Source: Pithys albifrons albifrons
Lineage: Eukaryota > Chordata > Aves > Passeriformes > Thamnophilidae
Reading direction: 5' to 3'
Assembly (NCBI RefSeq): GCF_047495875.1
Contig: NC_092497.1
Span: 67,006,992-67,070,991, forward strand
DNA: 64,000 nucleotides
Shown here piece by piece: positions 49,091-60,598 of the stretch; position 1 is the first letter of the stretch; each line of letters starts with the position of its first letter. Under the pieces are notes generated by a model. It did no database searches, was not told the origin of the DNA, and was given only the letters and a program-made list of their open reading frames with translations. Both the position numbers and the translations under genes were made by a program.

Positions 49091-49620
49091 GACTTGCTCC
49101 ACGGCACTCCTGTGGGCCAAGGTGAGGCTGACTTACAGTTTCCTAGGTCTTTCCTCTAGTGTTTTTTTGAAGATGTGCACTTTTCTGTTTCCTTTGACAT
49201 GTTAAGGACACCTTTTCCAGTGGGAGCTGAAGACACAGATTGTAAGACTCTTTAAAAACTGTAACTTCTTTGCAGTCTCTTCTGCCAGGTTAGACTTGTT
49301 TGTCTCTTTAAAGGTGTGGTTAACATGACTAAAGCTATCCTTTCTTCCTACCAGCTGTGAATGGCACAGAACTGAATTGAATCTTGAAATATTCTTGAAA
49401 TATACATAATTGTCAAAACAAATTCTTGTAGTTTCTACAAAGTTACAAAGTCTCTCATTTTCTGAATGATATTTTACATTTTGTACTATATTTTGCTCTA
49501 TTTTGGAAGTAAAATTATTTTTACAGATATTGTTTTTATTATTTGGGGAAGCTTTATTAATGGGTACAATATGAGAAGGGAACTATTCATGTTCTATCTT
49601 TTTTAAGGAAACTATTTACA
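49091..49620. other. short single-copy spacer, nothing recognised
   Basis: AT-rich sequence between two same-strand CR1 fragments. The first 150 bases may be decayed CR1. Confidence 0.4.
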
Positions 49621-49891
49621 GAAACACCAAATATGCTGAGTTGGAAGGGACCTACAAGGATCATCCAGTGCAATCCTTAACCTTGCACAGGACCATCTCC
49701 AAGAGTCACACCAAGTACCTGTAAGCATCATCCGAATGCTTCTTGAACTCTGTCAGACTTGGTGCTGTGACCACTTCCCTGGGAAACCTTTTCAAGTACC
49801 CAACCACTCTCTGAGTCAAGAACTTTTTTCCAATATCTAAGCTAAACCTCCCTGACACAACTTCAGGCCATTCTCTTGGGTCCTGCCACTG
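49621..49891 (-). mobile_element. CR1 LINE 3' UTR, minus strand, part 1
   Basis: GCTGAGTTGGAAGGGACCTA, CAAGGATCATCCAGTGCAA, TTGCACAGGACCATCTCC and TTCTTGGGTCCTGCCACTG are CR1 3' UTR blocks read in reverse. The sequence is cut after CCACTG and resumes at 51701 with CTGGTCACCACAGAGAAGAG, exactly the next part of the same UTR, so a 1.8-kb element is inserted. Confidence 0.88.
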
Positions 49892-51699
49892 ACTCTGAAA
49901 TGGTTTATTTCTTAAACATTGTTAACATTATTGAAGGACTTTTTTCCCCTGCAGCAAACTGCAAAGAAGCAACTGCTCATTGAAGCCTGCTCTTCTCCAA
50001 ATAGGCCTACTAATTTGGACTATTTTGGAAACTGGAGGTACATCACTTATCCCAGGAGCAGAAAACCATGGTGCAATCTGACAATGTGTAAAGTAACCCC
50101 ACAATGTTGAGGGTGAGCTCACCTGCCATCTCAGACTACCAGCTGAGTGATGAACAAGATAAGGAGAGAGGAAAATCCTGCTAGGCAGGGAAGTGTTTCT
50201 TTGTCCTTATACAAATGACTCAGCTGGGATAACTCCTCTCCAGGCAAGGACCAGTACAATTCACACATAGCCTGAGGATATTCATCTCTGCTGATGAGCC
50301 ATAACGGGCCATCAATGGACTCAACTGTGCTGACATAACAGGCAGCTGTAACACCTTAGAAGGTGCCAAAGTCTTCTGAAGTGTCCTGTGATCCAGTATC
50401 ACATCATCCAGTGTAGAACACTCTGCCCCAGGGTAGGTACTGGGGTCATTATCACCTGGCCTAACCTCAGTAAAAGGCCACACACACTTCACTCAACATT
50501 TTGTTTACTTCTCTTACCACATGGGACTTTCCTTACCTCCCTGGACTTCCTTGACTTTTTCCTTCACCACACAACTTCCTTCACCATTATGGGCTTTCTC
50601 CCTTACCACCTGTGAGAGACTGGATTTGCATCTCACTAGATTGCTTAATTATTGTTTTGGATAAACTATTTTGTCTCTGTGTGTGTAGCAGGGAGGTTGG
50701 GCCTGCAGCCTCATGGCTTGGGAGGCACATGGTTTGCTGTCAACATGGTGGCCTGGAGTGCTCATGGCACACGAGGTATGTGCCTTAGCTGTCAACCAGA
50801 TAAGGCCTGTCTGGTGACCTGCCAACACCATGTCTCCTAGAGGCTCTGATTTGCTATAGCACCCCTCAGTTTGGCTAGGAGAGCTGTGAGTGGTCAGTGA
50901 ACCTGATGTCCCACGTGGGAGGGTTGGCCATAGTGGCCAAACCGTATAAATATGGGGGCTTATGGGTTCCATCTTGTCCTGTCTTCTCTTCTGGGATCTG
51001 CCACCATGTGACCTCCTGTCAGTAACTATTTTTTTCTCCTGAGTTACTCTGTTTAGTTCTTTCATCTCTTAATCTCTCTTTTCTTTCTTTACTCTTTTAT
51101 TCCGCTTGTGGACAACTTAAAACTGATGTGTGGTAATTCAGTAATGTGTGGTATCGGTGTTTGGTGGGTGATTTGGTGTAAAGCTTCTCTTTGATTGGTC
51201 ATTAGTCCTTGTAAAAACCTTTTACCAAAACACGTACTTTTTCACTGAATTAAAATAATTTTTTCCTATAGCTTCTTCTCTTCAATGTGTTAAAGGACCA
51301 ACGGCTTTGCAAAAGTCCAAGTAAGCAAAATCTCTTGGAGTCTTACATGTAAATAACTGTCCAGGCAGCATGTGGCTTGACACCCAGTGTATTACACCTC
51401 CCTGGGCTTTGCTTGACGGATCCATCACTTTGAAAAACTGGGATTGTCATCACCAACCAAAAGGGCATCAATGGGATGCCATAGAAACCCACTGAGTGGT
51501 GATGTATTTTCTGTTCAATCTGTCTTTCTGTCACTCTTTCTCTCCCTTTTTCTCTCTTTTCTCTATTTCTTCCTATTACTCTCCTCACATTTCCTGTTAA
51601 ATAAAAATCGTTATTATTGACTTTGGCTTGTGGTCCTGTTTGCACCTTAATCTGGCCAGAGGCATCTTTCTAATAATTTGAAAGAACCTGATTGTAACA
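49892..51699 (+). mobile_element. LTR-type retroelement insert
   Basis: The 1.8-kb block interrupts a CR1. CACTG at the left edge and AACTG at the right suggest a 5-bp target duplication with one change. The right part is promoter-like and plus-oriented: TATAAATATGG at about 50944, and TTAAATAAAAATCG about 650 bases later (near 51598). It ends GATTGTAACA. The left part (about 49900-50500) includes ACTCCTCTCCAGGCAAGG and AGCCTGAGGATATTCATC, which partly resemble 53214-53275. No gag, pol or env frame is recognisable. It may be two LTRs with a lost interior, or one long non-autonomous element. Confidence 0.6.
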
Positions 51700-52550
51700 A
51701 CTGGTCACCACAGAGAAGAGATCAGTGCCTGCCCCTTCTCTTCCTCTCATAAGGAAGTTGTAACTGCAATGAAGTCTCCCCTCAGTCTCCTCTTCTCCAG
51801 GCTGAACAAACCAAGTGACCTGAGATGTTTGTCACACAGCATCCTCTCAAGGTCCTTCACCACCTTCATTGCCCTTCTTTGGACATTCTTTAAGAGCTTA
51901 ATATCTTTTTTACATTGTGGTCCCCCAAACTGCACACAATATTTAAGGGGAGGCCACACCTGTGCAGACCAGAGCAGGACAATTCCTTTCCTCGACCAGC
52001 TGGTGATGCTGTGCCTGATGCCCCCCAGGACATGATTGGCCTTCCTGGCTGTCAGGGCACTGCTGGCTCATATTCGACTTGCCATGGACCAGGACCTCCA
52101 GGTCCCTGTTCATGGCACTGCTTTGCAGTTCATTCCCCAGTTTAAATGAAAATCCAGGGTTGTCGCATCCCAGGTGCAGAAGGTGGCACTTTCCCTTGTT
52201 GAATTTCATAGTGTTGTTTATTGTCTAGCCTTCTGATTTGTCAAAGTATCTCTGCAGGGCCTCCCTGCCTTTAAGGGAGCCAACAGCTACTTCTAGTTAA
52301 GTGTCATCTGAAAACTTGCTTAGTATCTCTTCCAGTCCTGTGTTCAAGTTATTTATGAAGATATTGAAGAGCAGAGGGCTCAGGATGGAGCCCTGTGGAA
52401 CCCCACTAGTGACAGGTCACCACTCTGATGTCATCCCTTTCAGTTTTACCCTCTGTGCTTGACCCGTGAGCTAATTGCTCACCCACCACATGATGTGTTT
52501 ATCCAGCTGTGTTCTAGCCATTTTGCCCAGCAGGATATGTGAAAGACAGT
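51700..52550 (-). pseudogene. CR1 LINE, ORF2 C-terminus and 3' UTR, part 2
   Basis: It continues the CR1 begun at 49621. The minus-strand frames hold KRRLRGDFIAV, VQRRAMKVVKDLERML and LGLFSLEK at 51747-51959, and MKFNKGKCHLLHLGC near 52170-52209. These are the ORF2 C-terminal blocks. Upstream, [24 protein letters not shown] and [19 protein letters not shown] pieces of RT are readable with stops. The element is 5'-truncated at about 52550. This is one of the better-preserved CR1 coding remnants but still not open. Confidence 0.9.
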
Positions 52551-52841
52551 ACCAAAATATTCTCTCTCCCTTTCCCCAGTAAACCTGTGTCAACACCTAA
52601 AGAGCATGCAAAGATTGGGCCTGCTTATGAACTGATATATAGTTAAATAGAAACAAGATAACTTTTCCATAAAAATATGTATTCAACATGGACCTTCTGC
52701 TAATATTCAACACTTTTTAGGTTTTTACTATAATCAATCTTCTTTTTGTTGGTGACATTTTTGTACATCTGCTCGCTATTTCTTTCATATTCCATGTAAA
52801 CATCACACTAAATAGTCATAGAATAAACAATTTGAGGCAGA
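52551..52841. other. short single-copy stretch, nothing recognised
   Basis: AT-rich sequence between a truncated CR1 and a purine-rich repeat. No feature was recognised. Confidence 0.45.
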
Positions 52842-53018
52842 ATGGAAAGAAAAAAAGGAAGGGAGGAAAAAAGAAAGAAAAAGAAAAGGAAAGAAAGAGG
52901 GAAGGACAGAAGAAAAAAGGAAGGAAGGACGGGAGGAAGGAAGGACAGAAGGAAGAAAGGAAGGAAGGGAGGAAGGGAGGAAGGGAGGAAGGGAGGAAGG
53001 GAGGAAGGGAGGAAGGGA
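52842..53018 (+). repeat. (GGAA)n/(GAAA)n homopurine tract
   Basis: About 177 bases of almost pure purine. GAAAG/AAAAG variants pass into GGAAGGAAGGAC and then regular GGAGGAAG units, ending GGGAGGGAG. Arg/Lys/Gly-rich frames on one strand and Phe/Leu/Pro-rich frames on the other come from the repeat. Confidence 0.95.
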
Positions 53019-53204
53019 GGGAGCATCCTAGTTTATCACTGTGTGGGTGTAACCAAAACTGTGTAATCTATACCGTCTGTGTCAGATCTCATGCACTCTT
53101 AATAATGGATCATTGGCAGCAGCTGCCAAGAGCATACCTGACACTGCAGGTTCCAGGCTGTGTGTTACAGAACACTGGGAAACAGGGGTGCGTTTACGTT
53201 TTCA

Positions 53205-53562
53205 CAAATGTGTGATAACTCTCCTCCAGGGAGGGGGGAGACAATTAGCACCTTTACACCCAGCCTGAGGGGTCATGTTTGCTAACAGACCACCAGATTC
53301 CAAAAATATTCCGTGACTCATAGAATTAAATCACCCATTGTGAAACTCCTTGGCCTGGGGAGGTCCTAAGCATTCTGCCTTTATTCTCTCATATGAGGCA
53401 CAGAGTTCTGATAACCGCAACTCACTTTCTCAACCTGTACTGAATTCTGTGTACCCATCTAGTGATCTACCTGCACGTCTGCCTTAATATGTGTTTTGGG
53501 ACATCTGCCTGATTTTTGCATATACTGACAGAAGATGTGAACCACAATAAAGGTCATGAAGA
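53205..53562 (+). mobile_element. possible LTR fragment
   Basis: TGTGATAACTCTCCTCCAGG at 53210 and CAGCCTGAGG near 53262-53271 partly resemble the left part of the 49.9-51.7 kb insert in the same order. AATAAAGG occurs at about 53548. The likeness is weak and ends are not defined. Confidence 0.35.
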
Positions 53563-56559
53563 TTATGAAGTTTAATAAATGCATTTCTTATCTATCCTTA
53601 GACAAATGTATTGACAGAATATCCCAACTAATAATTAAGGTATATAGTTGAATGGAAGATGTTGGATATTGCCACACAACTCATATCCTTAGGAAGCTGG
53701 GTAATACATGACAAAATGTCCATTTCAAAATGCAAACATTTCATTATAAACATTCTCCACAGAGATATCTTATTGCTATTGCAGAGCCTTTATTATAGGA
53801 AGTTCTTTTGTGCAAGGAGAAGATGAATTTGGCACTTGAGCATATTAAACAGCAGTTTCATCAGAGCTGTATGGTTCACAAAAGATTAATCTATCCCCTT
53901 GGAATATTCATGAATCAATAAGAATGTTCTCTAAGTCCAAGCAATATTCTTACTGTTGACTAAACAAGGTGTCTATATTCTGATAAATCAGAATTTACTC
54001 CCCCAAAAGTCCATGAGTTTGTAGATGTTTATTTTCTTTTCAAGGGACAAGAGGAATGGGGTCTCTGTATTTCATTCATCCTATGCTGCATTAGGCAGCC
54101 TGTGTTGTGTTATTATTCAAAGGATTCACCCCTCCTGGAAAAATGTTGGGTGAAATATTTGGTTCTACCAGAAAGAAGAACAGAATAAAAACCAAGTGCC
54201 AGATTCCAGGGGAGATCACTGCTAATACCAGCCGTATGCACATTGTTAATTATAGTGACATACTGAAAAAAGAGGATTATAAACTCTGTCTCCCTGGAAT
54301 AGGCTGAGTAGTTTTGTAAATTACTTATTCATTGATTCCCTACTTTTGTTCACTAGAAGTCCAGTTTCCTAAAAATTGGCTTTATGCCTGCACGACTGAA
54401 ACTATGTATCATATTAACATTAGCATGTTAATAAAATGAAAACTAATTAGAAATACAGCAAACACAGACTAATCCAGATAGTGGCATCTCATTAACAGGG
54501 CAAGATACTTCTGTTGTTTGTTGTGTTGTGTTCATTTCAGTTAACAATTTTTAATAAGTGTTCTTCACTCAGCTGTCCCCTCAGAAATTTATTCTAGTCT
54601 CAGTGGAGGCACTGTGATTTATTCCACCTCTCCCTGATCAGATGAAGAATAAAAACAGGAGCAATGCATCAAAGGGTCTCCTCTCCTCATTCTCAGGGCA
54701 AGTCATGATTGCTTCACAAAGTGATGAAAATTTCCTCTAAACTTTATTGTTACTGAAACATTGCTACAGTTACACTGCAGTGCTCTTGGTTTATAAAATG
54801 AAAGATTTGCAAGGTCAGAAAAGATCATTATATTATGAGAAAGTGTTCTTAATTACAGGGCTGCTTAATGTTGAAAATCTGCTGGGTCTATATTATTTCT
54901 TTTATGTTATTACTACATGAAGAAACACAAAGGGTCAAAGCTATGCTGAAGTGTTCCAGCAATGTAATTGTACCAGAGATACTGTACTAGAAGTCTTATT
55001 TGGCAACAATAAGGCAACTCAATCATATGAACTACTGAGAACCATGGGAAAAGATAGAATGCAGTCAAGGGAAGAGGCTTGCCTGCATTGCTACACCTCT
55101 GGCATCTGCAGAAGAGTACAGAATATGTGGGAGAAGAGCTAGCAGATGCTGGTAGGTGAATTTTCTGGTTAGCCATTTAGTTCCCATCTGATTTCAAAAT
55201 GCCTTGCAACAGCAATGCAAAGTTCTGGGGAAGGGATTCCATATAAATGAGTGCTAATTGAAGTGGTCTTCTAGTAGATATTCTACATAGTTAACCATGG
55301 GATTGCTAAGGGACAATGTGAAAGGCAGCTGTTGTCTGATACCATCTGCAAAAATGCCCTTCCTACCCATTCCATGTGCTGCTATTACAGAAGAGTTATA
55401 GATTTACAGAGAATAAAACTGAAAAATACTGACATAGAAGTCTCTCCTTTCTGAATCCTGCCTGAATTGGTTACCCCCTGCTCATGTAAGTGGAAGGCAC
55501 AATCTGGGTATGAGTGTCTTGATTTGCTATTACGGAACTGCTAAAATGGAAAGGCAAGCTGAGCAGGAGGTGGAGCTGTTTTGAAGGCTTTAATCTGGTT
55601 TCCAGGGAAACCTATTTTTCAGTTATTTGCACGTTCAGCACATCTGTTTCATTTGGACTCTGGCTTTTTGAAAGTGATGAATGTGTCATGGGAAAATTGA
55701 ATGAAAAAATAATTTAAGGAATTAATGGAATGGAAGGAACATAGAATTATTTTAAAAATGCAGCTATGTTTTCCCTTTCGTCTTTCTCCATAACCCCCAT
55801 TTCTTTTTAAATACAAACTTTTGGATTATATTTATTCCATATTTTGCAAAGGCCTTAGGACAGCCAAAGATGTCCAGACTCTTAATTGAAATAATAGACT
55901 TAAAAAGCATGTGTAGTATATTAATATTACTAACACCAATAATGATTGTTAACCCAAATGGCTGCTGCAAGAGGAAATATGGACTGTAGAGAAATGGAAA
56001 TTAGAACAATATAAGAATATACTTATGTATATTGTTCATACAAAACATCCTATCCTTCTCAAAAGAGAAATAGTTTTATTTTCAGGAGAACAACTACACT
56101 AAAAGATTGCTGATAACCCAGATGCAAACGTCTCAGAAATACAACAGAATTGTCTGGTCAAATGGTCTTATATAAGGAGATCCTGTGGGGAGCCTGCACT
56201 GAAATAGGTTTTCTGGCAGGATCTGTGGCTCTGTGGTAAACCCAGTTTAAGGGACCCATATGGAGAACTGCAGCTTGGGGAAAGGAATAATATTGGAGAA
56301 GTTCATGAAGGATTGTCTCTTGTGGGGGAGACCACCCCCCAGAACAGAGGAAGAGTGAGAAAGAAGGAGCAATAGGGACAATGTGTGACTGAACTCCCTG
56401 CATTCCCATTCCCAATACCTCTGTTCCACTCAGGGAGAGAAGATGGAGAATTTGGGAGTAAAGATAAGCATGGGAAGAAGAAAGTGTTAGTGGAGGCTGA
56501 GGTGATAAGATGACAGCAAAATGCTAAATACAAAACAGAAGCTGGCCATCTAGAGAATC
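53563..56559. other. single-copy DNA, nothing recognised
   Basis: No gene or transposon was recognised. The stretch 56230-56520 is GC-richer with several overlapping minus-strand frames of 60-85 codons, none with a motif. Confidence 0.5.
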
Positions 56560-56725
56560 AGTAGCACTACTTGATGAAGACTGTCTGAAAGGGGTATTGG
56601 AGATTGGTAAAAGGAAAGAAGCTCAGGGCATTCTTTCTCCTAGTCTTTACTTGTGAAAACTTTGGAAAGATTTCTCTATTTGCCCCATTTTTTGTGAGGA
56701 AGATTGTAGATGGATTAGACCAAAT

Positions 56726-57033
56726 GCCTCCCTGACATCTGATCCCGTCAGATCTCGGAAGCTAAGCAGGGTCAGCCCCGGATTAGTACTTGGATGGGAG
56801 ACCTCCTGGGAAATGCCGGGTGCTGTAGGTTCTAGTCCTGAGGACTTCACTGGCACTGTCCAAGCTCACTCGGCCGTGGCAGATGAACCTCAAGACTTAA
56901 ACAGTGGGGCCAGTTCTGCGCATGCTGAGCCTCACCTAAAATCCACTGCGCAGGCTGAAAGGGCACACCCACATGGGGGGACAGCCTATCCCAAATTTTC
57001 GTTCGCGAAGCTGAGACACACACACACACACAC
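56726..57033 (+). mobile_element. 5S rRNA-headed SINE, copy C
   Basis: This 308-bp copy starts within the AAATGCCTCCC junction, so it lacks the upstream leader of copies A and B. The 5S-like head is at 56726-56830, with A box AAGCTAAGCAGGGTC and C box CTTGGATGGGAGACC intact. The body matches A and B closely. The tail keeps TTCGTTCGCGAAGCTGAG and ends in about nine CA units. A 9-bp target duplication, AGACCAAAT, lies at 56717-56725 and 57034-57042. The flanking sequence may be a very old LINE. The 97-codon frame across it has no meaning. Confidence 0.93.
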
Positions 57034-57059
57034 AGACCAAATAGAGGAATTGAATGACA

Positions 57060-57600
57060 GGATAGGATGGCATTGGCTTAAAAAACTAGAAGGAACTGAA
57101 ACATGAAATTCTTAAGTTTTTCCTTAAGGTGTGTACACCACGTGTGGCAAAACCCACATTTTTAGAGGATTGTAAATGCAAGTTGAAGTCACTTGCACTT
57201 GCCAGAAGGGCTCTAGAGAGCACCTGAGAACTAGAGACAAACAACTCTAACTTCAGCTTGTGAAAAGGTCTTCAGTAAAGAAAAAGGTCACTGATTTAAT
57301 GGGTGAATGGAGACAGCTGATTAAGAGTCAGCATAGTTTCTATAAAGGAAAAGGCTGCTGCAATGCCTTGATAGAGTGCTGAAAAGTTGGTAATGGACAT
57401 GTTGATAAAGGAAATCCAGTGATCACAATATACTCGGATTTTTAAAACCCTTGATTTTTGCTGCCAGGAGAATAATTTTAGAGAAACAGAATTGTTTTGT
57501 CTTTCTTTTATAGACTGAAAGCAGTTCAAGAATAAATCACAAAGTGAAAGATTTAGTGGTCACTGCTCAGCATGGAGAACAGTAACATGTGGTATTCTGG
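57060..57600 (+). mobile_element. possible very old LINE (CR1/L2-like) RT remnant
   Basis: The plus strand gives SQHSFYKGKGCCNALIEC near 57328-57381 and VDKGNPVITIYSDF near 57401-57440. These are loosely like the CR1 RT segments QHGFxKGKSCL and a DKG..(V/I)..YLDF block. The order and spacing fit, but identity is low and stops are frequent. The same old element may extend left of SINE copy C. Confidence 0.4.
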
Positions 57601-57605
57601 AGAAT

Positions 57606-58440
57606 GTGTCTTAGTTTGAGGGAAAATGAAATATTTACCAAGATCAGAGGAGAGGATTCCTCCTCAATAACCACTCACCCCTTATTAAATTTAGAAAAAA
57701 AAAAAAAACACCAAAAAACAACCAAAACTTTGATTAGAAAATGTATATAAGAAGGATAATGGCTCTTAACTACTTTGCATATATATAACTACGAACAGAC
57801 CACAGCAAACTACTTCCCCAGCACCAAAAAAACCCCAACAACCCCCCAAAACTGTAGGTTCCTCCTGGTGCAATTATATTTATGGACAGGGTCAGTGTCA
57901 CTCGGCTGGCTGCAAGATGAATTCTCAGCCTTTTCCCAGCAAGGCAGAGATAAGGCGGTGAATGACTCATGTGATGCAGGATGGAGCCTTTCCTGTGGGG
58001 GGAAGAGAAGACTCTCCTTGTCCTTTGTTCAAAAGAAGGAAACACTGGGAGTTAAGGAGTGGTGGTAATTCCCAGAAATCTCCTTGCAGTTGAAGTCAGT
58101 CCCCAGGAAGAAAAGGACTGCAGTGTGTCCCGAGGCAGCTGTGGCCCCCCTCTCTCTGTCTCTCTGCTCTCTCGCTCAGGGTGGCCAGAGATGGCGGGGG
58201 AAGGAGAAGACAGAGCCAGAAGGAGCTCTTACCAGTTCAGCAAAACAGTGGCTCTTACCCAGCAGCTGCCCAAAACAAAGTGAACCCAGCACAAGGAAAA
58301 GCCTCTCCCCCTCCCAGGTGCATTGAGTCTGTTTTCTCACCTCTGCCCTACCATTCAGTTGGAATCTGGAGCCATCAACCACTCCTTTGTCCTGGCACTT
58401 CAATGCCCAAAACCTTTGTGCTGGTAGGGTGAGCAAAATT
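57606..58440 (+). mobile_element. probable LTR or LTR-derived element
   Basis: It starts TGTGTCTTAGTTTGAGGG, an opening often seen in avian ERV LTRs. ATGTATATAAGAAGG at about 57740 is TATA-like. The part 57880-58440 is GC-rich with a C/T-rich block (58145-58180) and contrasts sharply with its AT-rich flanks. No second end or target duplication was found. Overlapping frames of 74-97 codons in this stretch lack motifs and reflect composition. A host exon is possible but nothing supports it. Confidence 0.4.
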
Positions 58441-59339
58441 CCCTGAAGATAGCCTTTGACAGAATGCCAGTGATTTTGTAGAAGGAATAGTTTTTGCTTA
58501 ATGTCTTTCTGTGACCTATATGGTTTTGGAAGCCATTAGAACTGATCTGGTTCAGGTATCCAAATGCCTGTTTGCTGCTGAATACCTTAATGCTGGTGGA
58601 AAGTTCTCAAGAACCTTGCAACACTGAGAAAGCAAAAGGCTGACAGATTCCAGTGTAGATACAAATAAAGTCTCTAGAGAAAAAAACAATCAAAACTGTA
58701 CTTGCAGAATGATGATTTTGGAATGACAGTTGTAATTCAATATGGATATCTTGGAATTGTTATTGACACCTCTCTGAAATCTATATTTTCTGTATAGTAG
58801 CATTTACAAAAGCCAAGAAAATGTTACCACAGTCAGAAGGTGTAGTGAACGGGATGAAGGCTATAATTTTGATGTTATATAAAATCTTTGTATGTTCTTA
58901 CTGTGAACATTTTATGGGGCTGTGTTCTCTGCATTTCCCTGAAGTTAAAGTGAAATTAGAAAAGGTAGAGAGCAATAAAATGAAAGAGAGAATAGAGTTG
59001 AAAGAAGTGGGACTAAAAAGGCTGCTGCTCTTCCATTGAATGTGAAGGCAGAGACTGGGTATGGTCTGAGCCAAGAGAGTGAAACATAAGGTAAAGTGAG
59101 TACTGTTATTCACTGTTAAGAGGGCAAGAGGATGTGGATATCAGTTTGAAAGGGGAAGAGATCAATTTAAAACAGATTATTATAAAAACAGTAATGAATA
59201 TCAGCAGTCTATTGACACAAAAACTTAGTGAGGTAAATAGTATCACAAAAGGATGCAACAAGTTAAAGGCAAAATGGTAAATGGACACTAAAAAGAGCAG
59301 GTATGGATGTGCCCTTCAACACCCTTAGTTCTGTGAGTG
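58441..59339. other. single-copy DNA, nothing recognised
   Basis: No clear repeat or gene. The last 350 bases are purine-rich and could be decayed upstream CR1 sequence. Confidence 0.45.
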
Positions 59340-60598
59340 TAGTTGTTGGGGAGGTAGGCAAGGAATGCACCCCAGGATGAGATGTATTCCACAGTCATGA
59401 GGGAACTAGCACATGAAGTTGCAAAGCTGCTTTCTGTCATATTTGAAAGGTAGTGGCATTCAGATGAAATCCCCAGGGGACTGGATAAAGGGGAATATCA
59501 TATCCATTTTTGAGAGAGGTAAAGAGGAGGACCCTGAGAAGTACTGACCAGACAGCCTTAACACCAGTTCTGTTAAGATGATGGAGCAGATTCTCTTGCA
59601 AGACATGTCAAAACATATGGAAGATAATGAGGTGATTACAGACAGGTAACATGCTTCACAAAGAGTAAATCACACCTGACTGATACGGTGACCATCTATA
59701 ACACAGTAACTGCATCAATGAACAAGGGAAGAGCAACTGATGTAATCTGCTTAGACTTTTGTAAAACTTTTGACAAGGTTCTGTAGAATTTTCTGTCTGT
59801 GACATTGGAGACATATTGATTTGACAGAAGGACTGTTAAATGGATAAGATACTGGTTGGAATGGTGCTTCCAAAAAGTTGCAGTCTGCATCTCAGTGTCC
59901 AAGTGGAAAACAGAAATAAATGTTATTTCTCAATGGTACATGTAGGTCTCAGTGCTATTTAATATCTTCATAGATGACATAGACAGTAGGATTGAGTATG
60001 GCCCAAGCAACTTTGAGGATGACACCAAAGAAGTGGTGTAGTTGATTCGCTAGAGAGAAGAAGCACTCTCCAGAAGGACCTTGACAGGGTTAGTATGTGG
60101 GCCTGTGAGAAGTTCATGGAGTTCAACAGGTCAAGGACAAAGTGCTGCATCTAGCTCATGGCAGGTTCAGAGGAGGGCCACAAAAATGTTCAAAGGGGTA
60201 GAATCACTCTCCTATGAAAAAAGCTGTTAAAGTGGGGATTGTTCAGACTGAAGAAAAAAAGGGCTCAGAGGAAACATTTTTTGGCTAGGATTGCATACAA
60301 AAGAGGGAGAAGACTTTTTACCAAGGCCTGTAGTGACAACACAAGAGGTAACAGTTTTAACCTGAAAGAAGGTAAGTTTAGACTGGACAGAAAGAAGAAA
60401 TTCTTTACTCTGAGGATGGTGAGGCACTGGAACTGGTTGTCCAGAGAAGCTGTGTTTGCTCCATCCCTGGAATTGTTCCTGGTCAGGCTGGATGGGTCTT
60501 AGGACAACATAGTTCCTGTCTGTTCAGAGTGGCGGACTAGGGGATCTTCAGAGGGCCCTTCTAACATGAACTGTTATGTGATTCTATGACTCTGTGAA
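59340..60598 (+). pseudogene. CR1 LINE, RT remnant plus 3' UTR
   Basis: The translation shows MRELAHEVAKLLSVIFER near 59397-59450 and EDPEKY near 59530, then MNKGRATDVICLDFCKTFDK near 59718-59777 (RT block, usually LDFSKAFD). LFNIFIDDIDSRIEYG follows near 59957-60005, with stops and shifts. An internal deletion near 60155 joins the RT region to the 3' UTR. The UTR shows TTTAGACTGGACAGAAAGA and GGCACTGGAACTGGTTGTC and ends ATGTGATTCTATGACTCTG. An 87-codon frame at 60239-60502 is UTR sequence. The copy is inactive. Confidence 0.88.

Noticed and set aside
50649..51065. 138-codon minus-strand frame
   Set aside because: It lies within the LTR-type insert, runs antisense to its TATA-like signal, and shows no protein motif.
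58059..58436. Four overlapping frames on both strands
   Set aside because: The overlap on both strands and lack of motifs point to base composition, not coding.
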